Assembly: GCA_034440615.1 (NCBI GenBank)
Contig: JAOTOM010005150.1
Location: forward strand, 784,001 to 848,000
Direction of reading: 5' to 3'
DNA length: 64,000 nucleotides
Origin: Ashinkailepas kermadecensis
Taxonomy: Eukaryota; Arthropoda; Thecostraca; Neolepadidae
Made by a program: the position numbers and the translations under genes
Shown: positions 1-12,255 of the stretch, one piece after another
Position numbering within the stretch: the stretch's first letter is position 1
Layout of the letters: the number at the start of each line of letters is the position of its first letter
Notes under the pieces: model-generated
Databases searched by the model: none
Told to the model about the DNA's origin: nothing
Seen by the model: the letters and a program-made list of their open reading frames with translations, nothing else

Positions 1-204
1 TAAAATTGTGGGATGAACAACTCAAATGAAATAATATGCGTAATTGACTGAATTCCTACATCCTTAGCATACCAGAAACAAGCGACAAAATGGTGACCAT
101 TTTTAATAACGCGTCCGAACACGTAGCCTGAGCCACCCTTGGCCAGGCACAGCGGTCGGCGGGCGCCCCATCTCCCATGACTGGGCGGCGGATCGCAGCA
201 GCGG
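1..204. other. Unique flank, nothing recognised
   Basis: Non-repetitive sequence before the first array. I see no convincing coding or RNA feature. Confidence 0.5.
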
Positions 205-755
205 CTGATACCAACCGGGGCCATGGATACCAGCGGCGGATACCAACCCTGGCCATGGATACCAGCGGATGATACCAACCTGGGTCATGGATACCAGCGG
301 CTGATACCAACCCGGGCCACGGATGCCAGAGGCGGATACCAACCCCGGCCATTTATACTAGCGGCTGATACCAACCCTGGCCATGGATACCAGCGGCTGA
401 TACCAACCCGGACCATGGATACCAGCGGACGATACTAACCCCGGCCATGGATACCAGCGGCTGATACCAACCCGGGCAATGAATACCAGCGGCTGATACC
501 AACCAGAGCCATGGATGCCAGCGGCCGATGCCAACCCCGGCCATGGATGCCAGCGGCTGATACCAACCCTGGCCATGGATACCAGCGGCTGATACCAACC
601 CCGGCCATGGATACCAGCGGCTGATACCAACCCGGGCCATGGATACCAGCGGGCGATACCAACCTGGGCCATGGATACCAGCGGCCGATACCAACCCCGG
701 CTATGGATACCAGCGGCTGATACCAACCTGGGCCATGGATACCAGCGACTGATAA
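205..755. repeat. 32-bp minisatellite, about 17 copies
   Basis: The unit contains GATACCAACC, then GGCCATGG, then ATACCAGCGG, and recurs every 32 bp (TACCAACC at 241, 273 and 305). Copies differ by single bases. Three units make 96 bp, so long pseudo-frames stay open on the minus strand; they are not genes. Confidence 0.95.
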
Positions 756-1063
756 CAATCCGGGCGGAACACGAACCAGGTGGACGAGGGAAATGAAGAG
801 CCACGGACGTAAGTAGCGCTTAAAAAACGTGGAAGGTACACATGGCATGTCCACATCGAATCTACATGACCCTCGCTACCAAAAGTGGAGGTTGGGCCAC
901 CTACCCTTCCCCCTCACACCCACGGAAAGAACGTTACAGGTGTGCTTGTAGCATAACAGCGATCCTGAATACCAGCCGACCCAGCACAGACAACATGGAG
1001 CGGAGCAATACGTAACAAGGCTGCATTCAGTTGTTCCTTGGCCCTGCGTCCCGACGTCATTCA
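756..1063. other. Spacer between arrays
   Basis: About 300 bp of apparently unique sequence. No gene, RNA or transposon signature was recognised. Confidence 0.5.
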
Positions 1064-1342
1064 GATCAGAGGCTGCACCACCACATGCCTTACTGCCGAC
1101 ACACGCGGAGGACGTACCATCAGAGGCTGCACCACCACATGCCTTACTGCCGACACACGCGGAGGACGTACCATCAGAGGCTGCACCACCACATGCCTTA
1201 CTGCCGACACACGCGGAGGACGTACCATCAGAGGCTGCACCACCACATGCCTTACTGCCGACACACGCGGAGGACGTACCATCAGAGGCTGCACCACCAT
1301 ATGCCTTACTGCCGACACACGCGGAGGACGTACCATCAGTAG
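1064..1342. repeat. 54-bp minisatellite, 5 copies
   Basis: Five almost identical copies of a 54-bp unit containing GAGGCTGCACCACCACATG and GCGGAGGACGTACCATCA. The only variation seen is a C/T change in copy 5. 54 is divisible by 3, so both strands show spurious 18-residue peptide repeats. The near identity suggests recent expansion. Confidence 0.95.
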
Positions 1343-1504
1343 CCATCCGTTGCCACCTGATTGACGAACTGAATGCGCTCTTCCTTGCCGTTCTTGCGTG
1401 TTGTCGGCAGGAGACAATTTTCTCTCCTAAATATATTATCGTTGGGTATGTCTATCAAAATATATTATATATGACTGGTACCATTCCAATAAGTAATTGA
1501 GCGC

Positions 1505-2285
1505 CACAGCAAACCGTGACAACAACCGTGACAACAAACCGTGATAACAAACCGTGGCAACAACCGTGACAACAACCGTGACAATAACCGTGACAACAAA
1601 CCGTGGCAAAAACCGTGACAACAAACCATGGCAACAAACCGTGACAACAAACCGTGGCGACAAACCGTGGTAACAAACCGTGACAACAAACCGTGGCAAC
1701 AACCGTGACAACAAATCGTGGCAACAAACCGTGACAACAAACCATGATAACAAACCATGGCAACAAGCGTGACAACAAACCGTGGCAACAACCCGTGACA
1801 ACAAACCGTGACAACAAACCATGGCAACAACCCGTGACAACAAACCATGGCAACAAACCGTGGCAACAAACCGTGATCACGAACTGTGGCAACAAACTGT
1901 GGCAACAAACCGTGATGACAACCGTGACAACAACCGTGACAACAAACCGTGGCAACAAACTGTGGCAACAAACCGTGATAACAAACTGTGGCAACAAACC
2001 GTGACAACAACCGTGACAACACACCGTGACGACATACCGTGACAACAAACCGTGACAACAAGCCGTGATAATAAACCGTGACAACAACCGTGACAACAAA
2101 TCGTGACAGCAAACCGTGACGACAACCGTAACAACAACCGTGACAACAAACCGTGACAACAACACGTGGCAACAAACCGTGACAGCACAGCGTGACAATA
2201 CACCGTGGCAACAAACCGGGATAACAACAGTAACAACACACCGGGATAACAACCGTGGCAATAAGCCGTGACAACACACCGTGAC
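1505..2285. repeat. 12-14 bp minisatellite (AACAAACCGTGAC)
   Basis: About 60 copies of AAC(A)AACCGTGAC and a GGCAAC variant, with 1-2 bp length changes. Strand composition is strongly skewed, with G low on the plus strand. The long minus-strand frames rich in Cys, His, Leu and Val are repeat artefacts. Confidence 0.95.
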
Positions 2286-3255
2286 CGTAGAAACATTGCT
2301 TGTTAACTAAATTCATTGTTAAAAAAAAATATGACAACTACCACCGAGCGAACTGTGTGGAAATATAAAATCAACATAAAAATACCCATAGACGATGTCA
2401 ATTGTGTGGTCCAATGACCAATTAGTTATTGGAGATGTAAAGCGTCGACAACAGGGTCCATTGACACCCATAACAAGCTCATCTACACACCATGCTGCTC
2501 TCTTGATCTCATGGTCTAACCGTACGTAGAATGGATGTGCTTATTAAGCACTACTCTTCTAAATACGTGTAGGCCATGAGATGGGCCCTTTGTTCTCACT
2601 TACAATACTATATACATAGCTTGATATTGATTCACGCTGGCATAGCGGTGGCGCGAGCATATAAGCCCGCGGGATAAAATGATTCCAGTGAAGAAAACGG
2701 GAGTGTTGAATGACTCAGCGAAGTGATAATTTGGCGCCTGATAGAGTCGTAATATTCTTTACAGATATCATCATCCTTGATCCTAGAATCGGTTAATGCT
2801 TCGAATTAACTCACTCCCGTTGATACTTCAAAATGGCGCAAAATGACTGTCAAAGATCGTACGACTGAGCATAGGTTCAGCAAATTCGATGCAGGCTATC
2901 GCTGTTTTGTCTTCCATCGTACTGGGTATTTAACGCAAGTCGTCTATCAGTTACATATTTAACGCCAGTCACCTACCAACTGCATATTTAGTGCTCGTCT
3001 ACCCATCCGGCATTGCTTTTTTTTCTAACCGTCAGCTTCTGTGCTGCACTGATTTCCAGGAAGTTGCTCTCGAGGACGGCGAACAATGGTACGAGTATGC
3101 CCCGCCCTCCACCTGCCACGGCGGGGTGCACTGCAGTGTAACGCGGGCCGCGGTAGGTGCACTCGACGTCTGACCACCCGACACCCAGCAGCATATCAAG
3201 GACGTGCAGGTGTGGGCGTGTGTGGGCTGTCAGCTAACTACACTTAACTGCTGCA
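2286..3255. other. Unique sequence, no gene recognised
   Basis: About 970 bp of mixed-composition sequence without tandem structure. Short frames around 2990-3190 have no recognisable motif. Confidence 0.5.
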
Positions 3256-3695
3256 CCGTGAACAGACCCCACATCCGCACTCACACCCGCACCCGCACCC
3301 ACACTCACACTTACACCTGCACCCACACTCACTCACACCCACACTCACTCACACCCACACCCACACCCACACCCACATATACACTCACTGACACCCACAC
3401 TGACACCCACACCTACACTCACTGACAGCCACACCTACTCCCACACTCACACCTACACTCACTGACACCCACACCCACACTCATATCTACACTCACTGAC
3501 ACCCACACTCACACCCACACCCACACCCACACTCACAATCACATCCACACTCACACCCACACTTGCATTCACACTCATATTAACGCCCACACTCACCCGC
3601 ACTCACACCCACACTCACACTCACTCACACCTACTTCCTGCCCCCCCCCACCCCCCACCCACACACACACACAAACACACACGCATACAGACGTA
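3256..3695. repeat. C-rich CACACT/CACACCC degenerate array
   Basis: Plus strand is almost free of G and is built from CACACT, CACACCC and CTGACACC words in quasi-periodic order. It ends in a poly-C/CA microsatellite at about 3640-3680. It abuts a G-rich hexanucleotide array. Confidence 0.9.
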
Positions 3696-3723
3696 CCCAC
3701 ACGTGTTGCGTACGACCGTCCGT

Positions 3724-4085
3724 ACGGGGCAGGGGCAGGGGCAGGGGCAGGGGCAGGGGCGGGGGCAGGTGCAGGGGCAGGGGCAGGGGCAGGGGCAGGG
3801 GCAGGGGCAGGGGCAGGGGCAGGGGCAGGGGCAGGGGCAGGGGCAGGGGCGGGGGCAGGGGCGGGGGCAGGGGCAGGGGCAGGGGCAGGGGCAGGGGCAG
3901 GGGCAGGGGCAGGGGCGGGGGCAGGGACAGGGGCAGGGGCAGGGGCAGGGGCAGGGGCAGGGGCAGGGGCAGGGGCAGGGGCAGGGGCAGGGGCAGGGGC
4001 AGGGGCAGGGGCAGGGGCAGGGGCAGGGGCAGGGGCAGGGGCAGGGGCAGGGGCAGGGGTAGGGGAAGGGACAGGGACAGGGGCC
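3724..4085. repeat. (GGGGCA)n hexanucleotide array, about 58 copies
   Basis: Nearly perfect GGGGCA repeats with a few GGGGCG, GGTGCA and GGGACA variants, ending in GGGGCC copies near 4080. Every unit has a run of four G, so G-quadruplex formation is plausible. All six frames are artefactually long, for example Gly-Gln, Pro-Ala and Cys-Pro dipeptides. Confidence 0.97.
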
Positions 4086-4282
4086 GGGGCCGGGGCCGGT
4101 GACACGGCACACCTGTCGCCGACTAATACCGACACGCGCCGGGACACGTGAGGCTGCCGACGCCGGCGCCGGGCATCGTTCACGGCCATGAGCCATGAAC
4201 CATGACCCTGGCTCAGAGGTCACCTGTGCACCTGTGTGGCCATCTGAGTCGGCCGTGTCGTGGGCGCGTGACGGCAGCGGGT

Positions 4283-4366
4283 AGGTGCGGTCGGTGCTGT
4301 CGGTGCTGTCGGTGCGGTTGGTGCGGTTGGTGCGGTTGGTGCGGTCGGTGCTGTCGGTGCGGTTGG
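4283..4366. repeat. 9-bp repeat (GGTGCGGTT/GGTGCTGTC)
   Basis: About nine copies of GGTGCNGTY in tandem, a short array. Confidence 0.9.
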
Positions 4367-5258
4367 TTAGTGCCGGTTGGCCTGGCACCAGGCACGACCG
4401 CCCTACTGGCGGCACATACACACCACAGGGCAGGTCACACCCGGTCAGAAGAGGTCACACATTAAACATCACAGGCTGGAGTAGTTGCGCGGAGTCCAAG
4501 CAATGTCCGGCCACACAGCCAGACCAACAGCAATAACTGTTGGCCTGCCTCCAGGTTCAGGTCAGGTCAATTGATTAACCTGCCGCAGATAGTGGAGAGG
4601 AGCGCAGCGAGCGAACTATCTCCAACGAAACCATCGACGGGCACACCACAGCTGCGGAAGGGCAGGCGCACAGGTCACCCACCTGATCAAACACAGACGC
4701 CTGGTGGACACGGTGGAGCCGGCGCATTCGAGGTGCTCGGCCGGCGACGGACAGGTGCGGCGTCGGCAGCTGGAGCCAGGTGGAGCGCCACGTGGTGATG
4801 GGCTCAGGGTTACGACTTCAGACAAAGGGGTGGGAGGCCTGAGGCCAGCCTATCCTGTCCAAGTGGCCGGCAGATGGTCACGGAGCCGCCGGGGAGTGGC
4901 GGTGGGGACGAAAACCGACAGAGCGTTTTCACTCGTGGTTTGCCCGTACAAAGCCCATTGGACTTCTGCCGGGCTTCGATTACCTCTCACGCGGAACATT
5001 CGATTATCTTTTACGCGGAGCGTGACCAGATATCACTAAAACATGCATCACCACATTGCAAATATGAATGTTAGCAGCAGTAGTTTACGTTACACGAGCA
5101 GCACGCCCGGGTGACGGCCAGCCGGTGTTGGGATATATCAGCTACAGTCTCATACGGTCGGTGGAGACTAACCGCGAGCACCTGCCCCCACCCAACGACC
5201 ACACGTCACAATCCTCCCAGCCGACCCGAGTATGGCGACACTGTGACAGTCACCGCAG
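4367..5258. other. Unique sequence between arrays
   Basis: About 890 bp without clear tandem repeats. Short frames exist on both strands but show no domain or splice logic that I can support. Confidence 0.5.
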
Positions 5259-5985
5259 CTGGTGACACGCCGCGATACCCGCCACAGCTGGTGACACGCC
5301 GCGATACCCGCCACAGCTGGTGACACGCCGCGATACCCGCCACGGCTGGTGACACGCCGCGATACCCGCCACAGCTGGTGACACGCCGCGATACCCACCA
5401 CGGCTGGTGACACGCCGCGATACCCGCCACAGCTGGTGACACGCCGCGATACCCGTCACGGCTGGTGACACGCCGCGATACCCGCCACAGCTGGTGACAC
5501 GCCGCGATACCCGCCACAGCTGGTGACACGCCGCGATACCCGCCACGGCTGGTGACACGCCGCGATACCCGCCAGCTGGTGACACGCCGATCCGCAGCTG
5601 GTGACACGCCGCGATACCCGCCACGGCTGGTGACACGCCGCGATACCCGCCACAGCTGGTGACACGCCGCGATACCCGCCACAGCTGGTGACACGCCGCG
5701 ATACCCGCCACGGCTGGTGACACGCCGCGATACCCGCCACAGCTGGTGACACGCCGCGATACCCGCCACGGCTGGTGACACGCCGCGATACCCGCCACAG
5801 CTGGTGACACGCCGCGATACCCGCCACAGCTGGTGACACGCCGCGATACCCGTCACAGCTGGTGACACGCCGCGATACCCGCCACAGCTGGTGACACGCC
5901 GCGATACACGCCACAGCTGGTGACACGCCGCGATACACGCCACAGCTGGTGACACGCCGCGATACCCGTCACAGCTGGTTATCGG
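5259..5985. repeat. 29-bp minisatellite, about 25 copies
   Basis: Unit of 29 bp: CAGCTGGTGACACGCC followed by GCGATACCCGCCA. The main variant is CAGCTGG/CGGCTGG; one copy is shortened near 5570-5600. 29 is not a multiple of 3, so frames cycle through the array and give a spurious 261-residue minus-strand frame. Confidence 0.97.
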
Positions 5986-6341
5986 AGGCATTCATGGTGG
6001 TAACTATATCACACAGGGAGTTACATAAATATGGAATTTTGCATAATCAGAAACCTAGTCTTAGTACGTTTGGGCGATTGGAAAACGTTGCCGACGTTTC
6101 GATATGATGCCGTTTTCAATGTTCACACGAATGAACCACTGGCTATAATAGCGGTACTTGGCTTGACAGTCTGGGCCAGTCACCGTCAGAAGCGAACAGC
6201 CAGCAGCCCCAAAACATCACAATCAGCCTGGCCACCACCTACATGGGGCAAGTCGGTCAGCTCACCATCGATCAGACCGTGTCTGTTTGACCCGGTCGGG
6301 CCAACAGAGATGCATCGCCACGCCTGATACACTCATTGCCA
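5986..6341. other. Unique sequence
   Basis: About 350 bp between two arrays. An open frame of 98 codons begins at 6031 with no recognisable motif. Confidence 0.45.
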
Positions 6342-7060
6342 GTATCCAGGCCTGCTAAGGTGTCCAAGTGATCACGACAGGAGACACTCGCTGCCATGAC
6401 CGGTGTCCAGGCCTGCTAAGGTGTCCAAGTGATCACGACAGGAGACACTCGCTGCCATGACCAGTGTCCAGGCCTGCTAAGGTGTCCAAGTGATCACGAC
6501 AGATCACGACACGAGACATTCACAGTCATTGCCAGTATCCAGGCCTGCTAAGGTGTCCAAGTGATCACGACAGGAGACACTCGCTGCCATGACCAGTGTC
6601 CAGGCCTGCTAAGGTGTCCAAGTGATCACGACAGGAGCACCCAGACAGTCCGTTAAGGTGTAGATCACGACACGAGACATTCACAGTCATTGCCAGTATC
6701 CAGGCCTGCTAAGGTGTCCAAGTGATCACGACAGGAGACACTCGCTGCCATGACCAGTGTCCAGGCTTGCTAAGGTGTTCAAGTGATCACGACAGGAGAC
6801 ACTCGCTGCCATGACCAGTGTTCAGGCTTGCTAAGGTGTCCAGGTGATCACGACACGAGACATTCACAGTCACGGCCAGCATCCAGGCCTGCTAAGGTGT
6901 CCAGGTGACCACGACACGAGACACTCGCTGTCATGACCAGCATAAAGGCCTGCTAAGGTGTCCAGGTGACCACGACACGAGACACTCGCTGTCATGACCA
7001 GCATTCAGGACGGCTAAGGTGCCCAGGTGACCACGACACGAGCCACTTACTGCCGTGGCC
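6342..7060. repeat. 61-bp minisatellite, about 11 copies
   Basis: The repeated block contains CCAGGCCTGCTAAGGTGTCC, GATCACGACA and GAGACACTCGCTG, spaced 61 bp (6403 to 6464). Some copies carry an alternative block, GACATTCACAGTCA, so at least two unit subtypes are mixed. Copies after 6840 are more diverged (GACC in place of GATC). Confidence 0.93.
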
Positions 7061-7086
7061 AGACACCAGGCCTGCTGTCCCGTTGA

Positions 7087-7195
7087 CGATGGTCTGCCCC
7101 CATGTGGCGTCAGACAACCCTCGAGCCACTCACCGACATGGCCGGTGTCCAGGCGATGGTCTGCCCCCATGTGGCGTCAGACAACCCTCGAGCCT
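7087..7195. repeat. 67-bp duplication
   Basis: A block starting GATGGTCTGCCCCCATGTGG occurs at 7088 and 7155 with the following 20 bases conserved. Confidence 0.85.
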
Positions 7196-7356
7196 CGCTC
7201 GTCAGTCGACCACGCAGATTAAGATAAGGGATCCACGCGGACGCTGGGGAAATCCACGATCATTCCCCAGGCCACGAAGCCGACAATTTCATTTCGTCCG
7301 TGGCAATACCAGGCCAACAATTTAGGCCGTCACGGCTGCGGCCAGCTGGCGGTGTG

Positions 7357-7765
7357 ACACCCGACCACAGCTGGCCACAGCTGGCCACAGCTGGCCACAC
7401 CCGACCACAGCTGGCCACAGCTGACCACAGCTGGCCACAGCTGGCCACACCCGACCACAGCTGGCCACAGCTGGCCACAGCTGGCCACAGCTGGCCACAG
7501 CTGGCCACACCCGACCACAGCTGGCCACAACTGGCCACAGCTGGCCACAGCTGGCCACAGCTGGCCACACCCGACCACAGCTGGCCACACCCGACCACAG
7601 CTGGCCACAGCTGGCCACAGCTGGCCACAGCTGGCCACACCCGACCACAGCTGGCCACACCCGACCACAGCTGGCCACAGCTGGCCACAGCTGGCCACAG
7701 CTGGCCACAGCTGGCCACACCCGACCACAGCTGGCCACACCCGACCACAGCTGGCCACAGCTGAT
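7357..7765. repeat. 12-bp minisatellite CAGCTGGCCACA with CCCGACCA inserts
   Basis: Tandem CAGCTGGCCACA units are interrupted at intervals by CCCGACCA, giving 20-bp variant units. There are no clean gene-like frames; both strands are open because of the repeat. CAGCTG is an E-box-type hexamer, but function is not implied. Confidence 0.96.
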
Positions 7766-7879
7766 CGGCGCAGCTACGGGACGTCAAGTGTTCAATAGCG
7801 AATCGTCGCACCAGTTGCTGATCCAATCAGCTGATGGTTAATCGTCGACAATGGGGCTGAAGCGGACGACGCGGGCTAG

Positions 7880-8302
7880 CACACCCACCCGGCGTCCGAC
7901 GGTCAGAGGTGGTACACCTGCTCCAACTGCGGCACACCCACCCGGCGTCCGACGGCCAGAGGTGGCACACCTGCTCCAACTGCGGCACACCCACCAGGCG
8001 TCCGACGGTCAGAGGTGGTACACCTGCTCTAACTGTGGCACACCCACCCGGCGTCCGACGGCCAGAGGTGGTACACCTGCTCCAACTACGGCACACCCAC
8101 CCGGCGTCCGACGGCCAGAGGTGGTACATCTCTCCAACTACGGCACACCCACCCGGCGTCCGACGGCCAGAGGTGGTACACCTGCTCCAACTGAGGCACA
8201 CCCACCCGGCGTCCGACGGCCAGAGGTGGTACACCTGCTCCAACTGCGGCACACGCACCCGGCGTCCGACGGCCAGAGGTGGTACACCTGCTCCACAACA
8301 TT
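7880..8302. repeat. 53-bp minisatellite, 8 copies
   Basis: Unit contains ACACCCACCCGGCGTCCGAC, GGCCAGAGGTGGTACACC and TGCTCCAACTGCGG, with spacing 53 bp (7881 to 7934). One unit is shortened near 8130. Confidence 0.95.
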
Positions 8303-8467
8303 CACAGCCGGTCAGTTCAGAGTGCAGTCACGAGTGCGGAGCTTCACTCAACTTGGACTTACTACGACTGCATCGTGCCAGTCGAGACAAGTGTCTCCTC
8401 GTGTTCCCAGTCGTAGTCGGGTGTCCTGGTGCAGCAGAGCCGTCACATGAGGGGAACTTCCCGTGAC

Positions 8468-8570
8468 TACCTGTTGCGACATGTGGTCGTCTGTTGCCAC
8501 ATGTGGTCGTCTGTTGCCACATGTGGTCGTCTGTTGCGACATGTGGTCGTCTGTTGCCACATGTGGCCAA
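8468..8570. repeat. 20-bp minisatellite, 5 copies
   Basis: Five copies of ACATGTGGTCGTCTGTTGCS with a C/G alternation in the last base. Confidence 0.94.
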
Positions 8571-8799
8571 ATCGTGCACGGGGACAAACCCGTCTGCATC
8601 ACATTCAGACAGAGCATCGAGACATCGGTACTTCAGTTCAGATTATTGAACGGATAGCTTCTGAAAAATGAAATGCAATTATTGCGTTGATGCCCATGAG
8701 ATACCACCACGCCGTACAAACAGCGAGCCTGAATGTGATCTAACGTAATCCTCAATACTGTTGTATTTGTCTGTAGGAATTGGCTAGCCCACCACCTGT

Positions 8800-9075
8800 G
8801 TGATGTTTTTGTCTGGTGGACTTGGCCGGTCTGCCACCAGTGTGGTGATGTATTTGTCTGGTAACCTTGGCCAGCCTTCAACCTGGTGGTGATGTATTTG
8901 TCTGTATTTGTCTGGTGGACTTGGCCACCCTGTCACCTGTGGGGTGATGTATTTGTCTGGTGGACTTGGCCAGCCTGTTACCTGTGGGGTGATGTATTTG
9001 TATGGTGGACTTGGCAACCTGTCACCTGTGTGGTGATGTATTTGGATGGTGAATTTGGCCAGCCTGTCATTTACC
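8800..9075. repeat. 44-45 bp minisatellite, about 6 copies
   Basis: GTGATGTATTTGTCTGGTGG recurs at 44-45 bp spacing (8944, 8989, 9033), with more diverged copies upstream from about 8800. Confidence 0.9.
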
Positions 9076-9499
9076 TGATGTGCTCAGACTGCCAGAGTTA
9101 TGCCAGTAAATATTCCACGTGGTAAATATTTGGGAATACATATGTCTACTATGTCACTTTCCAATTACAGTACATTGGCACTTTCCAATTACAGCACATA
9201 TTCAATAATCACGATTTCGGTTACAGCATATACCTGTCCAGCTTCTAGTGCTACACATTTTCCGATTTACGGTCGGAATAAGTGGTTCATTGAGGTTCAT
9301 TGGTGAAATTCAGAGGTCGAAAATCTTGGTTTTGGCCCATTTCAGTGGCGGGTTGTGGCAGCATCGCCGCCTTCGCCGCAGTAAGCGGGACTGCCATGGT
9401 GTTCATTGGGCTGAAATAACCGACTTCGATATTATTGGACCACGCGGGAGGAAGCACTGCGCTACAGAGTACAGGATCCACCCGAGCAGTGGCACTGGC

Positions 9500-9682
9500 G
9501 TCCCGAGCCTCACCAAACCAGTCCGGTGGCATCCCGAGCCTCACAAAACCAGTCCGGTGGCATCCCGATCCTCACCAAACCAGTCGGGTGGCATCCCGAG
9601 CCTTACCAAACCAGTCCGGTGGCTTCCCGAGCCTCACCAAACCAGTCCGGTGGCATCCCGAGCCTCACCAAACACCGAGCCA
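9500..9682. repeat. 31-bp minisatellite, about 6 copies
   Basis: CCCGAGCCTCACCAAACCAG followed by TCCGGTGGCAT repeats in tandem with few substitutions. Confidence 0.94.
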
Positions 9683-10072
9683 GTAGCACTGATTGAGAAA
9701 TTATAGGATCATTCGACTGCGAGTGAGCGTTACGCGCTGTACCATTCGTGTCTCTGATCGGGAGTAATCGACCGGCGTGGAGCGACTCTCCTGTCAGCAT
9801 CAACTTGACTGCGACAGGCAGCAGCGGTCCAACACCATCCCGCCGACCCCCTGCTGCCGGCTGGCCGTCCTAATCCGCCCAACGACGTCGTCCCTCATCT
9901 CAGTTCACAAGCTGATGCATCAGCGGCAGACGCCGATCGGGTCGAGCCGTTCGACACGTTCGGGGGCGGCCCAAACATGGCCGCACCCTTCTTCCTCCTT
10001 TCCCCTCCCCCTCCCGCCGCTGTGGTCCGACATCCCCAGAACGCCGGGTCCGACCGGCTTCGAGCAATTCCT
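9683..10072. other. Unique sequence
   Basis: No gene or repeat recognised in about 390 bp. Confidence 0.45.
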
Positions 10073-10540
10073 CAGTGGCATCAGAAGCATCAGTGGCATC
10101 AGTGGCATCAGACATCAGACATCAGTAGCATCAGTGGCATCAGACATCAGACATCAGTAGCATCAGTGGCACTAGTAGCCAGTAGCAGCAACGGCTTCAG
10201 TGCCATGAGTGTCATCAATGCCATCAGTGGCATCAGTCGCACCTGTGGCATCAGTGGCCTCAGGGGCCTCAATTCCACCAGTGACATCAGTGACATCAGT
10301 GCCATCAGTGGAATCAGTGGCATCAGTGGCATCAGGGGTATCAGGTGTAGCAGGTGTCCTCAGGGGTATCAGGGGCATCAGTGGCCTCAGGGGCCTCAGT
10401 TCCACCAGTGGCATCAGTGGCCTCAGGGGTATCAGGGGTATCAGTGGCATCAGTGGCCTCAGAGCTATCAGGGGTGTCATGGGCATCAGTAGCCTGAGTT
10501 ACACCAGTGGCATTAGTGACCTCAGTGGACATGTGACCTG
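10073..10540. repeat. 9-bp-based array (ATCAGTGGC)
   Basis: Built from ATCAGTGGC and related 9-mers (CTCAGGGGC, ATCAGACAT). The 9-bp step keeps several frames open on both strands, which explains Ser-Gly-Ile and Thr-Asp-Ala peptides that are not genes. Confidence 0.93.
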
Positions 10541-11606
10541 TTATTTGCCGATACACCGCCCCCGACAACTCAACGGAGCCAAACCATGTGGTACATACAA
10601 ATCACCACGAACACACGAGCCTGATTTGATGCTCATCTGCTACAGCATAGATACCTGATGAACATTTGCTTGCTATTCTGCATCAAGGCATTTGACGCCG
10701 TATTTTTGGGAATAACTTCGACACCAACAAATGACATGAAATAAATTTTGGCAAAGAATATTGCAGACACAGCCGGAGATTGTGTTGCTAGGGTTGATCA
10801 AGGTTGCTCGAAAATTCAAGGTATTTGTCATCAACCCGTAATCCAAACAAAAAGCGCGAAAGGGTCGTTTTCGTGGCAGACGCTTGTAGTTACGTTAGAG
10901 AGAAGCCCCGCCCACGCTTATGAGGCGGCTGAATGCCAATCGGCAATGCCAGTGACCCGAGCCGGGTCAATGATGCTTGAGTGCCTGTCACGTTGTGAAT
11001 AGCTCCCGCAATGGCTTCAGTAATCCACAACTGTTCCTCAGTCTTTGGCAATTGCTGGCCTCTCAGGGTCAGATCGCCCTCTCGTTGGATAATTTCTGGG
11101 CGTGCCCTTGCTCACGTACCCCTTTCTTCTTTACCTGTCATCTACATACCCGTGGGAGATAGTAAATGAAGAGGAAGATAATCTTCACGAGGGACAGAAA
11201 CTGAAGGGATCCTGAGCTTCCGATGGCCCCGACAAGGGAAGCTTACCGTTCTTGATCTGTCGTTGGATCTCGGTGTTAATATCAGGGGTGGCTAACTCCA
11301 ATGGAGGAGTTCGCATATAGTCTGCACGCCGAACTCCTTGTAGTCGGATAACGCTCCCCGAAACAGCCGGAACATGCCCACATCAAGGAGTACCATGATC
11401 TGTTCCCGAAACAAGGCGGACAACCGGCGCTAAAACATAGACCCATTCGCTGATGATTACAGAACTGTCTCCTCAACTTACAGGTATGCTGCACAGCCAG
11501 CCTTTCTCGACGAAGGGCGGGCGGCGGCCAGTAAACCTCCACTGGTATGCTGAGTGCTGACAACAGCTGAGGTCCGGCACGATTCGACAGCCATGCGAAG
11601 CGTCAT
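10541..11606. other. Unique sequence, no gene recognised
   Basis: About 1.07 kb. A 93-codon minus-strand frame at 11282-11563 has a cysteine-rich reading but no domain I can name. Confidence 0.45.
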
Positions 11607-11945
11607 GTGGCGTATGGTACCTGGTGTGTGCTTACTACTCCTACATGCCCTGCGTATGGTACCTGGTGTGTGCTTACTACTCCTACATGCCCTGCGTATG
11701 GTACCTGGTGTGTGCTTACTACTCCTACATGCCCTGCGTATGGTACCTGGTGTGTGCTTACTACTCCTACATGCCCTGCGCATGGTACCTGGTGTGTGCT
11801 TACTACTCCTACATGCCCTGCGTATGGTACCTGGTGTGTGCTTACTACTCCTACATGCCCTGCGTATGGTACCTGGTGTGTGCTTACTACTCCTACATGC
11901 CCTGCGTATGGTACCTGGTGTGTGCTTACTACTCCTACATGCCCC
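11607..11945. repeat. 42-bp minisatellite, 8 copies
   Basis: Eight nearly identical copies containing CGTATGGTACCTGGTGTGTG and CTTACTACTCCTACATGCCC. One copy has CGCATGG instead. 42 is divisible by 3, hence the repeated 14-residue peptides in several frames. The homogeneity points to recent amplification. Confidence 0.97.
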
Positions 11946-12127
11946 GTCATGAACAAAACAAGTGTAGTCCAGTAACAAGCTTCCCGTCAGCTCCGCAGGA
12001 CGTTCGGGACACATGTTGAAATATTAATGGATTCAAAATATATTTTGCTAAGCTTTTGGACACGTTACCTGTAAGTGAGACGGCTGTCAAAATACAGCTC
12101 GAGAAATCGGGTCACTGATTGTATCTG

Positions 12128-12255
12128 CATTGGTACCCGGTACAGCCGAAGTGCTGTCATTGGTACCCGGTACAGCCGGAGTGCTGTCATTGGTGACACC
12201 CGGTACAGACGGAGTGCTGTCATTGGTACCCGGTACAGCCGGAGTGCTCTCTATG
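12128..12255. repeat. About 30-bp minisatellite, 4 copies
   Basis: CATTGGTACCCGGTACAGCC with GAAGTGCTGT repeats four times. Copy 3 has a 2-bp insertion. Confidence 0.93.

Noticed and set aside
3593..4421. Pro-Ala and Cys-Pro repeat frames
   Set aside because: Generated by the GGGGCA hexanucleotide array.
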